A DNA stretch of 64,000 nucleotides from assembly GCA_964433675.1 (NCBI GenBank), contig CAYSSJ010000012.1:17304-81303 (forward strand). Reading direction: 5' to 3'. Shown here piece by piece: positions 25,180-35,504 of the stretch (position 1 is its first letter; every line of letters starts with the position of its first letter). The position numbers and the translations under genes are program-made. This stretch comes from CAYSSJ01 sp964433675. Lineage in GTDB: Bacteria; Cloacimonadota; Cloacimonadia; Cloacimonadales; TCS61. The notes beneath the pieces are model-generated. The model saw nothing but the letters and a program-made list of their open reading frames with translations, did not search any database and was not told the origin of the DNA.

Positions 25180-26265
25180 TTACGAACGTTCTTTGATAAA
25201 ACCGCCACCGATGAGAATATCTCCATCGTAGATAACCGCAGATTGACCGGGAGTGATGGCATCTCCGCTATGTTTTAGCTTTATCAGATAACGATCTTCT
25301 GTGATTTTATTCACAATAGCATTAGTTTCTCTTTGTGTATAGCGAACTTTTACGGTAGCTTCAAATTCATCGGGCGGCACTTTGTAGGCTATCCAATTTG
25401 TATCTTCGATAATGAAAGTATCATGATGCAGTTCATCTGAAGTGCCCACAACGATGCGGTTATTTTTGCTATCTATATCTATTACATAAAGAGGTTCTGA
25501 GTACGAAATTCCCAATCCTCTTCGTTGACCGATAGTATAATTCCAAAAGCCATTATGTTTACCCAATTTCTCACCTTTACGGTTCACTATCCATCCTTCT
25601 TTTGTGTTGATACCCAGCAATTCGGTATAATCACCGGCATAAAAGTCTTGACTCTCTTTTTTGTCAACCACCGGCAGGTTCAGCTCCGCTGCTAACGAAC
25701 GAATCTCATTTTTGGTTTTGTTGCCCAATGGGAATAGGGTGGCAGCCAACTGCTCTTGGGATAATCTATAGAGGAAATAAGATTGATCTTTTTTTGTATC
25801 GACACCTTTTTTAAGTAAATAAAGGCCGGATGTGTCATCGAATTCGATACGAGCGTAGTGGCCGGTGGCGAATTTATCGTATTGGATGCCGGATCTTCTC
25901 ACCAATTCGGGTAAGATATTCATCTTAACTTTTTGATTGCATACCACACAAGGATTAGGAGTTCTACCGGAGAGATACTCATTTTTGAAATATTTCAGCA
26001 CTATATCTTTATAATTTTGTGAACAATCATACACATGGAAAGGGATATCGAGAAGTTTGGCTATATGCCGTGCTTCTTCGATCTCCGCTTCTTCGTCGGG
26101 ACCGTAGCAGGCATGTTTCCCACTTTCACCATAATGACCATCCCAAACAGCCATGGTGACACCAAAGACATCGTGTCCTTCCGATTTGAGAATATAAGCA
26201 GTGATAGAAGAGTCTATCCCACCACTCATTCCTACGGCAATTTTCAGTTTCTTAGGTGAAGACAC
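25180..26265 (-). CDS. mnmA: tRNA 2-thiouridine synthase MnmA
   Basis: 361 residues. It activates U34 of Lys, Glu and Gln tRNAs with ATP and inserts sulfur. PP-loop GMSGGIDSSI, PNPCVVCNQKVK (C106, C109) and FATGHYAR are conserved. The position usually holding the second catalytic cysteine (ICF in DSTGICF or ESQEICF) reads KESQDFYAGDY here with no cysteine. The GTG at 26265 is preferred; it overlaps the murA end by 14 bases and GGAGG lies upstream within murA. Confidence 0.92.
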   Translation of the reverse strand: MSSPKKLKIAVGMSGGIDSSITAYILKSEGHDVFGVTMAVWDGHYGESGKHACYGPDEEAEIEEARHIAKLLDIPFHVYDCSQNYKDIVLKYFKNEYLSGRTPNPCVVCNQKVKMNILPELVRRSGIQYDKFATGHYARIEFDDTSGLYLLKKGVDTKKDQSYFLYRLSQEQLAATLFPLGNKTKNEIRSLAAELNLPVVDKKESQDFYAGDYTELLGINTKEGWIVNRKGEKLGKHNGFWNYTIGQRRGLGISYSEPLYVIDIDSKNNRIVVGTSDELHHDTFIIEDTNWIAYKVPPDEFEATVKVRYTQRETNAIVNKITEDRYLIKLKHSGDAITPGQSAVIYDGDILIGGGFIKERS

Positions 26266-27502
26266 GTTTGATCTTTCCTCCCAATTGATTAAGTTTTTCT
26301 TCGATTCTATCATACCCACGGTCGATATGATAAATTCTGGAGATATGGGTTTTTCCGTCCGCAGCCAATCCTGCCAAAACCAAGGCTGCACTAGCCCGTA
26401 GATCTGTCGCCATCACCGGTGCACCGCTTAATCTTTCCACCCCTTTTATAGTCGCTATATTTTTTTGTACTGATATATCGGCATCCAATCGGTTCAATTC
26501 TGCCACATGCATGAATCTTTCGGGGAAAATAGTCTCTTTTATAGTCGCTTCCCCATCACAGAGGGTCATATAAGCCATAAACTGAGCCTGCAGATCAGTT
26601 GGGAAACCAGGATATGGTTTGGTTATTATATTGGTAGGAACGATCTTTTCAGGAGGTATTATCGTGATCTTATCATCTTTGATCTCGAACTGACACCCGG
26701 AGCGTTGCATAGTTTGGATGAGAGCAGAGAGATGGTCGGGCATGCAGTTTGAAACGGTGATCTTACTTTTTGTGATCGCACCTGCAAACAGAAAAGTACC
26801 GGCTTCGATCCGATCGGGGATCATGGTCATCTCGGTGGGGTTCAGTTTATCAACACCTTCTATATAAATTTTGTTGCTTTCTTTTTCTATTTTTGCTCCC
26901 ATAGTAATGAGGAAATCTATCAGAGCATCTACTTCCGGTTCCTGAGCTGCATTCTTAATCACAGTCTTACCTTTTGCTAAAACAGCGGCACAAAGAGCAT
27001 TCTCTGTAGCACCGACACTAACTTTATCGAAATCTATTGTAGCTGCTGTCAGTTCACTGCTTTGGGCTACTATATAGCCGTGTTCCACATCGATGGTAGC
27101 TCCCAGCGCTTGCATAGCCCTGATATGGAGATCTACCGGGCGTGTACCGATTGCACATCCACCCGGTAGAGAAACACGAGCTTGTCCGAATCTTGCCAAT
27201 AGAGGACCCAACACATTGATAGAAGCTCGCATTTTACTCACGAGCTCGTAAGGAGCTTCATGATAGGAGCAATGTTGTGTATCTATGAGCATAGTATGGT
27301 TCTGGAAATCCACTTTGGCACCGATAATGCGAAGCAGATGCGACATCATTTTGATGTCGTTCAAACGTGGGACATTGTGTAAAACAAATTCTCCCTTTGC
27401 CAAGAGAGTAGCAGTCATTATCGGTAGAATGGCATTCTTTGCACCACTCACGGCTACTTGACCGGATAACTTTTTTTCTCCTTCTATTACAAAACTATCC
27501 AT
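26252..27502 (-). CDS. murA: UDP-N-acetylglucosamine 1-carboxyvinyltransferase
   Basis: 416 residues. It transfers enolpyruvate from PEP to UDP-GlcNAc, the first committed step of peptidoglycan synthesis. SGAKNAILPIM near the N-terminus and SLPGGCAIGTRPVDLH with the catalytic, fosfomycin-reactive cysteine are present. The inside-out barrel repeats and the C-terminal motif DLRASAALVLAGLAADG are complete. The gene overlaps prmC by eight bases and mnmA by 14. Confidence 0.97.
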   Translation of the reverse strand: MDSFVIEGEKKLSGQVAVSGAKNAILPIMTATLLAKGEFVLHNVPRLNDIKMMSHLLRIIGAKVDFQNHTMLIDTQHCSYHEAPYELVSKMRASINVLGPLLARFGQARVSLPGGCAIGTRPVDLHIRAMQALGATIDVEHGYIVAQSSELTAATIDFDKVSVGATENALCAAVLAKGKTVIKNAAQEPEVDALIDFLITMGAKIEKESNKIYIEGVDKLNPTEMTMIPDRIEAGTFLFAGAITKSKITVSNCMPDHLSALIQTMQRSGCQFEIKDDKITIIPPEKIVPTNIITKPYPGFPTDLQAQFMAYMTLCDGEATIKETIFPERFMHVAELNRLDADISVQKNIATIKGVERLSGAPVMATDLRASAALVLAGLAADGKTHISRIYHIDRGYDRIEEKLNQLGGKIKRVFT

Positions 27503-28340
27503 ATTTCATTCCTAACTTCAGAATTCGATCGAATCCATTCAAATCTTTTTTCAATGCTAATATTTTATAACCGTACTTTTCTGCCAACATTTTTATTTTG
27601 GCTGCTTGCTGTGAACCGATCTCTAAATAGATCAAACCATTTTCATTAAGGTGCGAGCGAGCTTCTGATAATATGTTCCGGTAATAGTAAAATCCTTCTT
27701 CCGGAGCAACTAAAGCAGAGCGAGGTTCATATTCACACACCTCTTTGGAAAGAGTGGCGTATTCTTCTTCGGAGATATAGGGTGGATTTGAGACTATGAT
27801 ATCGAATTTTCCTGCTATGCTCTCGAACAGATCACTTTGCACAAACATGAGATTAGCTTTGTTTTCCTTAGCATTTTGTTCTGCTATTCTTAGGGCTGCT
27901 ACAGATACATCTGTAGCTACAATATCAAAGTCCGAATGTTGATTTTTCAAAGCTATGGAGATTGCTCCGCTACCTGTTCCTATTTCTAAAATCTTGCGCT
28001 TACCTTCGTTTTCTACAAGAATAAGCTCGACGAGATATTCCGTTTCCGGTCTGGGAATCAAGACATTGCTATTCACTCGGATAGTGTAGCCATAAAAGGT
28101 TGTCTCTTCCAAGATGTATTGAATTGGTTCGTGATTAGCTCGTCTGACTATGTATTTTTTTAGCAATTCTCTTTTTGGTGGCAGAATTGGTTCGTCAAAA
28201 TTAAGATAGAGGTCAAAGCGTTTGTATCCCAATACATGAGCGATAATAAGTTCTGCATTAAGTCGGGCATTATCGATATTTTGCTTATCAAAATAATCTG
28301 TAGTCCAGTTTAGTATTTCTAATATTGTCCAATGTTTCAA
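27495..28340 (-). CDS. prmC: Release factor glutamine methyltransferase
   Basis: 281 residues. It methylates the GGQ glutamine of RF1 and RF2 using SAM. A helical N-terminal domain (residues 1-80) binds the release factor. SAM motif ILEIGTGSGAISIAL and the catalytic SNPPYIS are clear, with IPRPETE before them. prfA, its common neighbour, is not here; it lies between fusA and murA in the leftward cluster. Confidence 0.95.
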   Translation of the reverse strand: MKHWTILEILNWTTDYFDKQNIDNARLNAELIIAHVLGYKRFDLYLNFDEPILPPKRELLKKYIVRRANHEPIQYILEETTFYGYTIRVNSNVLIPRPETEYLVELILVENEGKRKILEIGTGSGAISIALKNQHSDFDIVATDVSVAALRIAEQNAKENKANLMFVQSDLFESIAGKFDIIVSNPPYISEEEYATLSKEVCEYEPRSALVAPEEGFYYYRNILSEARSHLNENGLIYLEIGSQQAAKIKMLAEKYGYKILALKKDLNGFDRILKLGMKYG

Positions 28341-28353
28341 GGTACTGAGAAGA

Positions 28354-30444
28354 TCAATAGCCCCGAATTTTTTTCAGGATTCTTTCCTGAACTTGAGCGG
28401 GGACTTTTTCGTAGCTATGAAATTCCATCGTATAAATTGCTCTTCCCTGAGAAATGGAACGCAATCTGGTGGAATATCCAAATAATTCGCTCATAGGAAT
28501 CTCAGCTATTATTTGTTCTTTTTTGGCTGTTTGTCTGATCGCGATGATCTTTCCACGCTTGGCATTAATATCTCCGATAATATCGCCGACAAAATCTTCG
28601 GGAGTAAGAATGGTAACAGCCATGATCGGCTCCATAATCACCGCACTTGCCTGTCGCAGTCCTTTTCCCACAGCGATAGAAGTGGCAATACTGAAAGCTG
28701 ATTCATTTGAATCAACTTCGTGGTATTTTCCATCTATAAGCTCTATCTTGACTCTTTCTACCGGGCAACTCATCAGAGGTCCGTCCAAACATGCATTCAG
28801 AGCACTCTCTTGGATGGCGTGCCAATACTCTTTCGGGATGATCTCCGGTGTGATTGAGTTAACAAAGATGTTTTTCTTACCGGTAGCTTGCTCCTTTTTA
28901 GACATCGGTGAGATTCTCAGTTTGACAACAGCGAAATGACCCTTGCCTCCTACTTCTCTGATAAATTCACCTTCTACCGTACTGACGGACTCGATAGTTT
29001 CTTTATATGCAACTTGGGGAGTTCCCACATTAGCTTGGACATTGTATTCTCGCTTCAAGCGATCAAGTGTGATTTCCAGGTGCAATTCACCCATGCCAGA
29101 GATCAGTGTTTGCCCTGTATCAGGACTTTGAGAAACTCTGAGGGTGGGGTCTTCTTCTTCCAATTTGCGCATAGCTGAGTTGAGATCTTCCTCTCCTGCT
29201 TTTGTCTTCGGTTCTATTGCTATAGAGATAACAGCATCAGGGAAGTCGATATTCTCAAGGCGGAGGGGAAAATCTTCTGATGTAAGCGTGTCTCCGGTTT
29301 TAACAAACTTCAGCCCTACTAGCGCAGCTATATCTCCTGCTTTTAGTTCCTGAATGTCTTTTCTTTTGTTGGAGTGGATCTGTAATATTCGCCCGATTCT
29401 CTCTTTTTTGCCATCAGTTCGGTTGACTATCGTCTCTCCCTTTTTAATAGCCCCCGAATACACCCGCACATAAATCACTTTACCGACATATCTATCTACT
29501 TGAACTTTGAAAGCCAATGCAGAAAAGGAACTATTGAGTTTGGGATATACTTTCTTCACTTCGTCAGTATCGATCATTTTGCCCTGGATGGGTGGAACTT
29601 CGAGTGGTGAAGGAAGAAAATCTGTTATTGCATTGAGTAAAAGCTGAATCCCTTTGTTTTTTAGCGAAGAGCCGCATAAGATAGGGATAAAACTGTGTTC
29701 TATAGTGGCTTTGCGAATCGCTTCGATCAAGGTATCATATGGGATTGGCTTTTCTTCCAGATAAAGAGACATAAGCTGATCATCGAAATCTGCGAGATGT
29801 TCTATCAGTTCGTTATGTATTGTGTGTGCTGTATCGAGATATTCTTTTGGGATATCACCTGTTTCAAATTTCATACCCATAGTAGCTTCATCAAAGTAAT
29901 ACGCTTTCATATCAAGCAGATTGATAATTCCTTCGAATTTATCTTCCTTACCGATAGGGATGTTTATTGGTAATGCGTTACTGGTAAGTCTTTCATGGAT
30001 TTTTTCCACAACATTCTCGAAGTCAGCGCCTTGACGGTCAATTTTGTTTATATAAGCAAGACGGGGAACATGATACCGATTTGCCTGATGCCATACAGTC
30101 TCAGATTGAGGCTCTACACCACCAACGGCACAAAATATTCCGATGGCACCATCCAGTACGCGGAGGGATCTTTCCACTTCAGCAGTAAAATCTACATGTC
30201 CGGGAGTATCGATGATGTTTACTTGCTTGTGATTCCAAAAGAAAGTAGTAACTGCCGAAGTAATAGTAATGCCACGCTCTTTTTCTTGCTCCATCCAATC
30301 CATCACAGCATTGCCGTCATGAACTTCGCCCATTCTATGGATAATGCCGGTATAGAACAACATCCGTTCGGTGGTTGTTGTCTTACCGGCATCAATATGC
30401 GCAATTATGCCAATATTGCGTAGCAATGAAAGATCAAAAGACAT
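28354..30444 (-). CDS. fusA: Elongation factor G
   Basis: 696 residues, the translocase GTPase. G1 AHIDAGKTTTTERML, G2 with RGITITSA, G3 DTPGHVDF, and G4 NKIDRQGAD are all present, followed by domains II-V, with SGMGELHLEI in domain III and GKGLRQA-type sequence in domain IV-V. It is downstream of rpsL and rpsG as in the str operon, but tuf is not downstream of it; tuf lies upstream of secE instead. Confidence 0.97.
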   Translation of the reverse strand: MSFDLSLLRNIGIIAHIDAGKTTTTERMLFYTGIIHRMGEVHDGNAVMDWMEQEKERGITITSAVTTFFWNHKQVNIIDTPGHVDFTAEVERSLRVLDGAIGIFCAVGGVEPQSETVWHQANRYHVPRLAYINKIDRQGADFENVVEKIHERLTSNALPINIPIGKEDKFEGIINLLDMKAYYFDEATMGMKFETGDIPKEYLDTAHTIHNELIEHLADFDDQLMSLYLEEKPIPYDTLIEAIRKATIEHSFIPILCGSSLKNKGIQLLLNAITDFLPSPLEVPPIQGKMIDTDEVKKVYPKLNSSFSALAFKVQVDRYVGKVIYVRVYSGAIKKGETIVNRTDGKKERIGRILQIHSNKRKDIQELKAGDIAALVGLKFVKTGDTLTSEDFPLRLENIDFPDAVISIAIEPKTKAGEEDLNSAMRKLEEEDPTLRVSQSPDTGQTLISGMGELHLEITLDRLKREYNVQANVGTPQVAYKETIESVSTVEGEFIREVGGKGHFAVVKLRISPMSKKEQATGKKNIFVNSITPEIIPKEYWHAIQESALNACLDGPLMSCPVERVKIELIDGKYHEVDSNESAFSIATSIAVGKGLRQASAVIMEPIMAVTILTPEDFVGDIIGDINAKRGKIIAIRQTAKKEQIIAEIPMSELFGYSTRLRSISQGRAIYTMEFHSYEKVPAQVQERILKKIRGY

Positions 30445-30452
30445 CGCTAGAG

Positions 30453-30923
30453 TTACAGTCTAAAATGAGCAAATGCTTTATTTGATTCTGCCATTCGATG
30501 TGTATCTTCGCGTCGTTTGATGCTAGCGCCTTCTTTTCTGTAGGCTGCCAGTAGTTCTCCTGCCAAACGCTCTTTCATCGTCTTCTCAGTACGATTTCTG
30601 GAGAAAGTTATAATCCATCGGAATGCAAGAGCTTGTGCATTTTTGGGAGTAACTTCGGTTGGCACCTGATAGTTTGCTCCACCGATACGTCTGGAGACCA
30701 CTTTGATCAGAGGTCTCACATTCTCGATAGATTGCAAGAAGACTTCCAAAGGATCTTCTTTGGTTTTTTCCTGAATGATATCAAGAGCTCCATAGACTGT
30801 TGATTCGGACAAGCTTTTTTTACCTCTTTGCATCACAGTATTGATAAATTTACTTACCACGATACTATTATATTTCGGATCAGGCAAAATTTCGCGTTCT
30901 TCTTGTTTACGTCTTCTAGCCAT
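30453..30923 (-). CDS. rpsG: 30S ribosomal protein S7
   Basis: 156 residues, the primary head-domain binder of 16S rRNA. Family motifs KYNSIVVSKFINTVMQRGKK, ENVRPLIKVVSRRIGG and the ANYQVPTEV loop, plus the C-terminal KREDTHRMAESNKAFAH, are intact. It lies nine bases after rpsL and eight before fusA. Confidence 0.98.
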   Translation of the reverse strand: MARRRKQEEREILPDPKYNSIVVSKFINTVMQRGKKSLSESTVYGALDIIQEKTKEDPLEVFLQSIENVRPLIKVVSRRIGGANYQVPTEVTPKNAQALAFRWIITFSRNRTEKTMKERLAGELLAAYRKEGASIKRREDTHRMAESNKAFAHFRL

Positions 30924-30932
30924 GATCGCCTC

Positions 30933-31307
30933 CTATTTCTTTGGTCTTTTGGTTCCGTATTTGGAACGAGAATTGATTCTGTTTTCCACGCCGGCAGTAT
31001 CCAGAGCACCGCGAACTATATGATAACGAACACCGGGTAAGTCTTTTACCCTGCCACCACGAACGAGTACAATGGAGTGCTCTTGCAAATTATGCCCTTC
31101 ACCGGGGATATAAGCTGTTACTTCATATCCGTTTGTCAATCTGATCCTTGCAACTTTACGCAATGCTGAGTTAGGCTTTTTCGGTGTAGTTGTATATACT
31201 CTGGTACATACTCCGCGTCTTTGCGGACAAGAAGAGAGAGATCTGTTTTTCTTCTTCTTGTATATTCTTTTTCTTCCCTTTCGGACTAACTGATTAATAG
31301 TTGGCAC
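30933..31307 (-). CDS. rpsL: 30S ribosomal protein S12
   Basis: 124 residues, part of the decoding centre. N-terminal PTINQLVRKGR, then CTRVYTTTPKKPNSALRK and RGGRVKDLPGVRYHIVRG are conserved. The TPKKPNSA lysines, where streptomycin-resistance substitutions occur, are wild type. It follows rpoC by 29 bases, so the beta-prime and str genes probably share a transcript. Confidence 0.98.
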   Translation of the reverse strand: MPTINQLVRKGRKRIYKKKKNRSLSSCPQRRGVCTRVYTTTPKKPNSALRKVARIRLTNGYEVTAYIPGEGHNLQEHSIVLVRGGRVKDLPGVRYHIVRGALDTAGVENRINSRSKYGTKRPKK

Positions 31308-31336
31308 TATTATTCCTCCTTAGTATTTTATTTTTC

Positions 31337-34300
31337 TTAGAAATCAAGGATACTCTCCACGCTCTCTTTTTCTTCTCTGTGAGCAAAGTCATTGATGATA
31401 TCGGTGATAGATTTGCCCTCATCCAGAGCTTTTTTGATCTGACTGTTGTAATGCTTCGTGCCTGTACCTATCGGGATTCTATGACCGATAATGATACTTT
31501 CTTTCAAGCCTTCCAACCTGTCCACAGCTCCTTCGATTGCAGATTGTGTGAGCACTTTGGTCGTCTCTTGGAACGATGCTGCCGATAGCCAGCTATCGGT
31601 CAGAAGCGATGCTTTGGTGATTCCCAAGAGCAACTGCTCAAAAGTGGCTCCTTCGCCACCCTCTTCTTCTATGCGTAGATTCTCTTTCGTCACTTGATTT
31701 CTATCTACTATTTCACCTTCCAGGAGCATAGTGTGTCCCGGATTCAGTACTTTTACTTTTCTAAACATCTGGCGGATAATGACACCTATATGCTTGTCAT
31801 CTATTTTCACACCCTGTTTTCTATAAACTTCTTGGATCTCGTCCAGGATGAGTTTCTGTGCAGCCAGAATACCCTTAGCTCTTAGTATGTCATGAGGATC
31901 CAAGGGACCGCTAGATAGTGCATCTCCACTTTCTACTATATCTCCCTGATGGACGATAATACGTTTGCCCGGAGGAATGACATATTTCTTCTCAGTACCA
32001 TCATCTGCTAAGATATAGATCACACGACCACTCTTGGTCAGATCACCAATAGTTACTTTCCCGGCAATTTCTGATAAGATGGCTTTGTCGTTCGGAGATC
32101 TGGCTTCAAACAGATCTTCAATTCTTGGCAGTCCGCCGGTAATATCACTTTGTTTGATAGTAACACGAGAAGATTTACCCAAGATATCTCCCGGATGAAC
32201 ATAAATGCCATTTTCTGCTTCTATTTTCATGCCGGCTGGGATGGGTACGAGCACTTCTCTTCCGCTATCTGTTATGATCTTGAATTGTGCCTGAAGTTTT
32301 CTGTCTTTTGATTCGATGATAGTGACTTCCCGAGTACCGATGAGATCATTGAATTCCTCTTTGTAGGTTACATCTTTGATGAAATGTTCATAAACCAGTT
32401 TACCTTTGGCTGTCGCTATCAATGGATTGTTGTAGTTATCCCAACTAAACAGTTTAGTGTTTTTCACAACCCTCTGTCCATCCTTAACATGGATAGTAGC
32501 GGCATATTCTGTTCGGAATGTTTCCAACACAGCCCCATCGGTCTCACTTACGATCTGAATTCTTCCCAAATGACTGATAGAAACTAGCTCACCGGAACGA
32601 TTTTTGACCGTGTTCATTTTTTGGAACTTGATGATACCGTCCGTGCCGGCTACTACTTCTGCCAAATCTACATCAGTACTGGTTGAACCACCAATATGAA
32701 AAGTCCTGAGTGTAAGCTGAGTGCCGGGTTCACCGATACTTTGCGCAGCAACTACTCCGACAGGATCGCCGATGGTGACCGGCTTGTTTGTGCCCAGATT
32801 TCGTCCGTAACATTTGGCACAAACTCCACTTTTAGCTTCACAAGTAACTATGGAGCGAATTTTTACCTCATTTATCCCATGATGCTGAATGAGCATGGCT
32901 TTCTCATTTGTGACCAATTCATGCGCATGAACGATTACCTTATCAGTAATCGGATCTACAATGTCTTCGGCAGCGGTACGCCCTTTGATCCTTTCAGATA
33001 AGGGTTCCACGATCTCCAGACCTTCTCGCAATGCTGATATAGGCCATCCTTGTACTGTCCCACAGTCTTCTGTTGTCACAATACAGTTCTGTGCCACATC
33101 GACCAATCTTCTGGTTAGATAGCCGGCTCCTGCAGTCTTCAGGGCAGTATCAGCCAATCCTTTACGTGCACCGTGAGTTGAGATGAAGTATTCTAAGACG
33201 GTCAGACCTTCCTTGAAATTCGATTTAATAGGAGTTTCGATAACTTCTGCGTAGTCAGCTCCACCTTTGGAAGGCTTATCCATAAGACCACGCATACCAC
33301 CAAGCTGTTTGATCTGATCTCTACCGCCACGGGCACCGGAAATATACATAATATTGATCGGGTTAAAACCTTCTTGATCCACTTCGAGTTGACGCATCAG
33401 ATCTTCCGTCACCAGTTCGGTTGCCATTTTCCATCTATCTATAATACGATTGTATCTCTCTGTATCAGTGATCTCACCACTATTATAACTTTTTTGGATG
33501 CGTTGAATATCTTTTTCTGATTTGTTGATAATCTTTTCTTTGCTCTTAGGAGAGATCACATCACTGGCACTGAAAGTGATTCCGGCACGAGTAGCATAAG
33601 TGAATCCCAGCTCTTTGATATGATCTAACACCTCTACTGTGCCTTGCTGTCCAACAGTTTCGAAACATACCATCGCCAAATCGTTCAGCTTCCCTTTAGT
33701 CAGAGTATAATTGACATATTCCATCTCTTTGGGAAGTATCTGATTAAATATTACACGCCCAACGGTTGTAGTAATCTTTTTATTATCTACCAGTAGATTG
33801 ATCCAGTCATGAATATCCAAAGATCGTTCTCTGTTTTCTCCTTTGATTGAATAATGAAGTTCTTGATATTCATAAGCATGGATGACTTCTTCTGGTGAGC
33901 TGAAATAACGTAGCTTTCTTATCTGTTCTGCTGTTTCAGGCTCTTGTTTCTTCACAGCAGTAAGATAATAGTTGCCCAAGACAATATCCTGATTCATAGC
34001 CATTGCCAGTTTACCGTTTGCCGGTAGCAATATATTTCTGGAAGACATCATCAGGATGCGTGCTTCCATTTGCGCTTCATGAGAGAGAGGCACATGAACT
34101 GCCATTTGATCACCATCAAAGTCGGCGTTGTAAGGGATACAGACCAAAGGATGAATTTCAATCGCTTTACCTTCGGTGAGGATCGGCATAAATGCTTGAA
34201 TACCATGCTTGTGAAGCGTAGGAGCACGGTTTAGTAAAACCGGATAGTCTTTGATAACATCATCCAAGATCTTCCAAATCTCCGGTCGCTTCTTCTCGAT

Positions 34301-35491
34301 CATCTTTTTGGCAGTTTTGGCTTTTTCAGCTTCACCCATTTTTTCCAAACGCTCGATGATGAACGGCTTGAAAAGTTCGATCGCCATCTCTTTGGGGAGG
34401 CCGCATTGATGAAGTTTGAGCTCCGGTCCTATGGTGATAACCGATCTGCCTGAATAGTCTACTCGTTTACCCAATAGGTTCTGACGGAATCTACCTGTCT
34501 TGCCCTTCAACTGGTCAGCAAGTGACTTAAGAGGACGGTTTCCGCGTCCTTTGACCGGTCTGGATTTTCTGGTATTATCGATCAGTGCATCTACCGCTTC
34601 CTGAAGCATACGCTTCTCATTACGAAGGATCACTTCAGGTGCGTTTATATCTATAAGCCCGCGCAGTCGATTGTTCCTCGTGATTACGCGTTTGTATAAT
34701 TCGTTGAAATCTGCTGTAGCGAATCTACCACCTTCCAATTGTACTAAAGGTCTCAAAGTGGGGGGTAAAACAGGCAAAACTTCCATTATCGTCCATTCCG
34801 GTTTGTTAGAAGACTTTCTAAAAGCATCTATGATCTTCAGCCGTTTGATCGCCTTCTGTTTTTTCTGTACGGAAGTTTCCATCTTGATGACGGTGCGCAA
34901 ATTCATCGCTTCGTCTTCGAGGTTCAATTTTTCTAACAAAGCTTTGATAGCTTCTGCACCCATACGTACATCAAAATCTTCGCTGACGCGATCTCGGATC
35001 TCGTAGTATTCATCCACATCTATAAGGTCACCGATCTCATAATCGCTATCACCCGGGTTCATTACTATGAATGATTCGTAATATAAAATCCTCTCCAGTT
35101 TGGTAGTAGGCAAATCCAAAAGTGTGCCTACTACACTGGGGATACTCTTGATAAACCAGATGTGGGCTACAGGTACGGCTAATTCCACATGACCTAGTCT
35201 GGATCTTCGCACTCTGGAAGTAGTGATTTCCACGCCACAACGATCACAGACCGTATTTTGAAAGCGCTTTTTCTTGTATTTGCCACAACTGCATTCATAA
35301 TCTTTCTCAGGTCCGAAGATTCGTTCGCAGAAAAGACCACCTTTTTCCGGTTTCAGAGTTCTGTAATTCAGTGTATCAGGCTTGGTGACCTCACCGTACG
35401 ACCATTCTCTAATAGATTCCGGAGAAGCTATCTTTATACGGACTTGATCAAAGTCTTCTATCTTTTTATTTTGCTTAGTTTCTCTAATCAC
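31337..35491 (-). CDS. rpoC: RNA polymerase subunit beta-prime
   Basis: 1384 residues. The N-terminal zinc-binding module (CSCGKYKKKRFQ and CDRCGVE), the catalytic NADFDGDQMAVHVPLS with its three aspartates, the bridge-helix/trigger-loop region with GARGGRDQ and the second zinc site (CEAKSGVCAKCYG) are in order. No large lineage insertion was noticed. It starts 13 bases after rpoB. Confidence 0.98.
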   Translation of the reverse strand: MIRETKQNKKIEDFDQVRIKIASPESIREWSYGEVTKPDTLNYRTLKPEKGGLFCERIFGPEKDYECSCGKYKKKRFQNTVCDRCGVEITTSRVRRSRLGHVELAVPVAHIWFIKSIPSVVGTLLDLPTTKLERILYYESFIVMNPGDSDYEIGDLIDVDEYYEIRDRVSEDFDVRMGAEAIKALLEKLNLEDEAMNLRTVIKMETSVQKKQKAIKRLKIIDAFRKSSNKPEWTIMEVLPVLPPTLRPLVQLEGGRFATADFNELYKRVITRNNRLRGLIDINAPEVILRNEKRMLQEAVDALIDNTRKSRPVKGRGNRPLKSLADQLKGKTGRFRQNLLGKRVDYSGRSVITIGPELKLHQCGLPKEMAIELFKPFIIERLEKMGEAEKAKTAKKMIEKKRPEIWKILDDVIKDYPVLLNRAPTLHKHGIQAFMPILTEGKAIEIHPLVCIPYNADFDGDQMAVHVPLSHEAQMEARILMMSSRNILLPANGKLAMAMNQDIVLGNYYLTAVKKQEPETAEQIRKLRYFSSPEEVIHAYEYQELHYSIKGENRERSLDIHDWINLLVDNKKITTTVGRVIFNQILPKEMEYVNYTLTKGKLNDLAMVCFETVGQQGTVEVLDHIKELGFTYATRAGITFSASDVISPKSKEKIINKSEKDIQRIQKSYNSGEITDTERYNRIIDRWKMATELVTEDLMRQLEVDQEGFNPINIMYISGARGGRDQIKQLGGMRGLMDKPSKGGADYAEVIETPIKSNFKEGLTVLEYFISTHGARKGLADTALKTAGAGYLTRRLVDVAQNCIVTTEDCGTVQGWPISALREGLEIVEPLSERIKGRTAAEDIVDPITDKVIVHAHELVTNEKAMLIQHHGINEVKIRSIVTCEAKSGVCAKCYGRNLGTNKPVTIGDPVGVVAAQSIGEPGTQLTLRTFHIGGSTSTDVDLAEVVAGTDGIIKFQKMNTVKNRSGELVSISHLGRIQIVSETDGAVLETFRTEYAATIHVKDGQRVVKNTKLFSWDNYNNPLIATAKGKLVYEHFIKDVTYKEEFNDLIGTREVTIIESKDRKLQAQFKIITDSGREVLVPIPAGMKIEAENGIYVHPGDILGKSSRVTIKQSDITGGLPRIEDLFEARSPNDKAILSEIAGKVTIGDLTKSGRVIYILADDGTEKKYVIPPGKRIIVHQGDIVESGDALSSGPLDPHDILRAKGILAAQKLILDEIQEVYRKQGVKIDDKHIGVIIRQMFRKVKVLNPGHTMLLEGEIVDRNQVTKENLRIEEEGGEGATFEQLLLGITKASLLTDSWLSAASFQETTKVLTQSAIEGAVDRLEGLKESIIIGHRIPIGTGTKHYNSQIKKALDEGKSITDIINDFAHREEKESVESILDF

Positions 35492-35504
35492 TCATAACCC
35501 CCAG

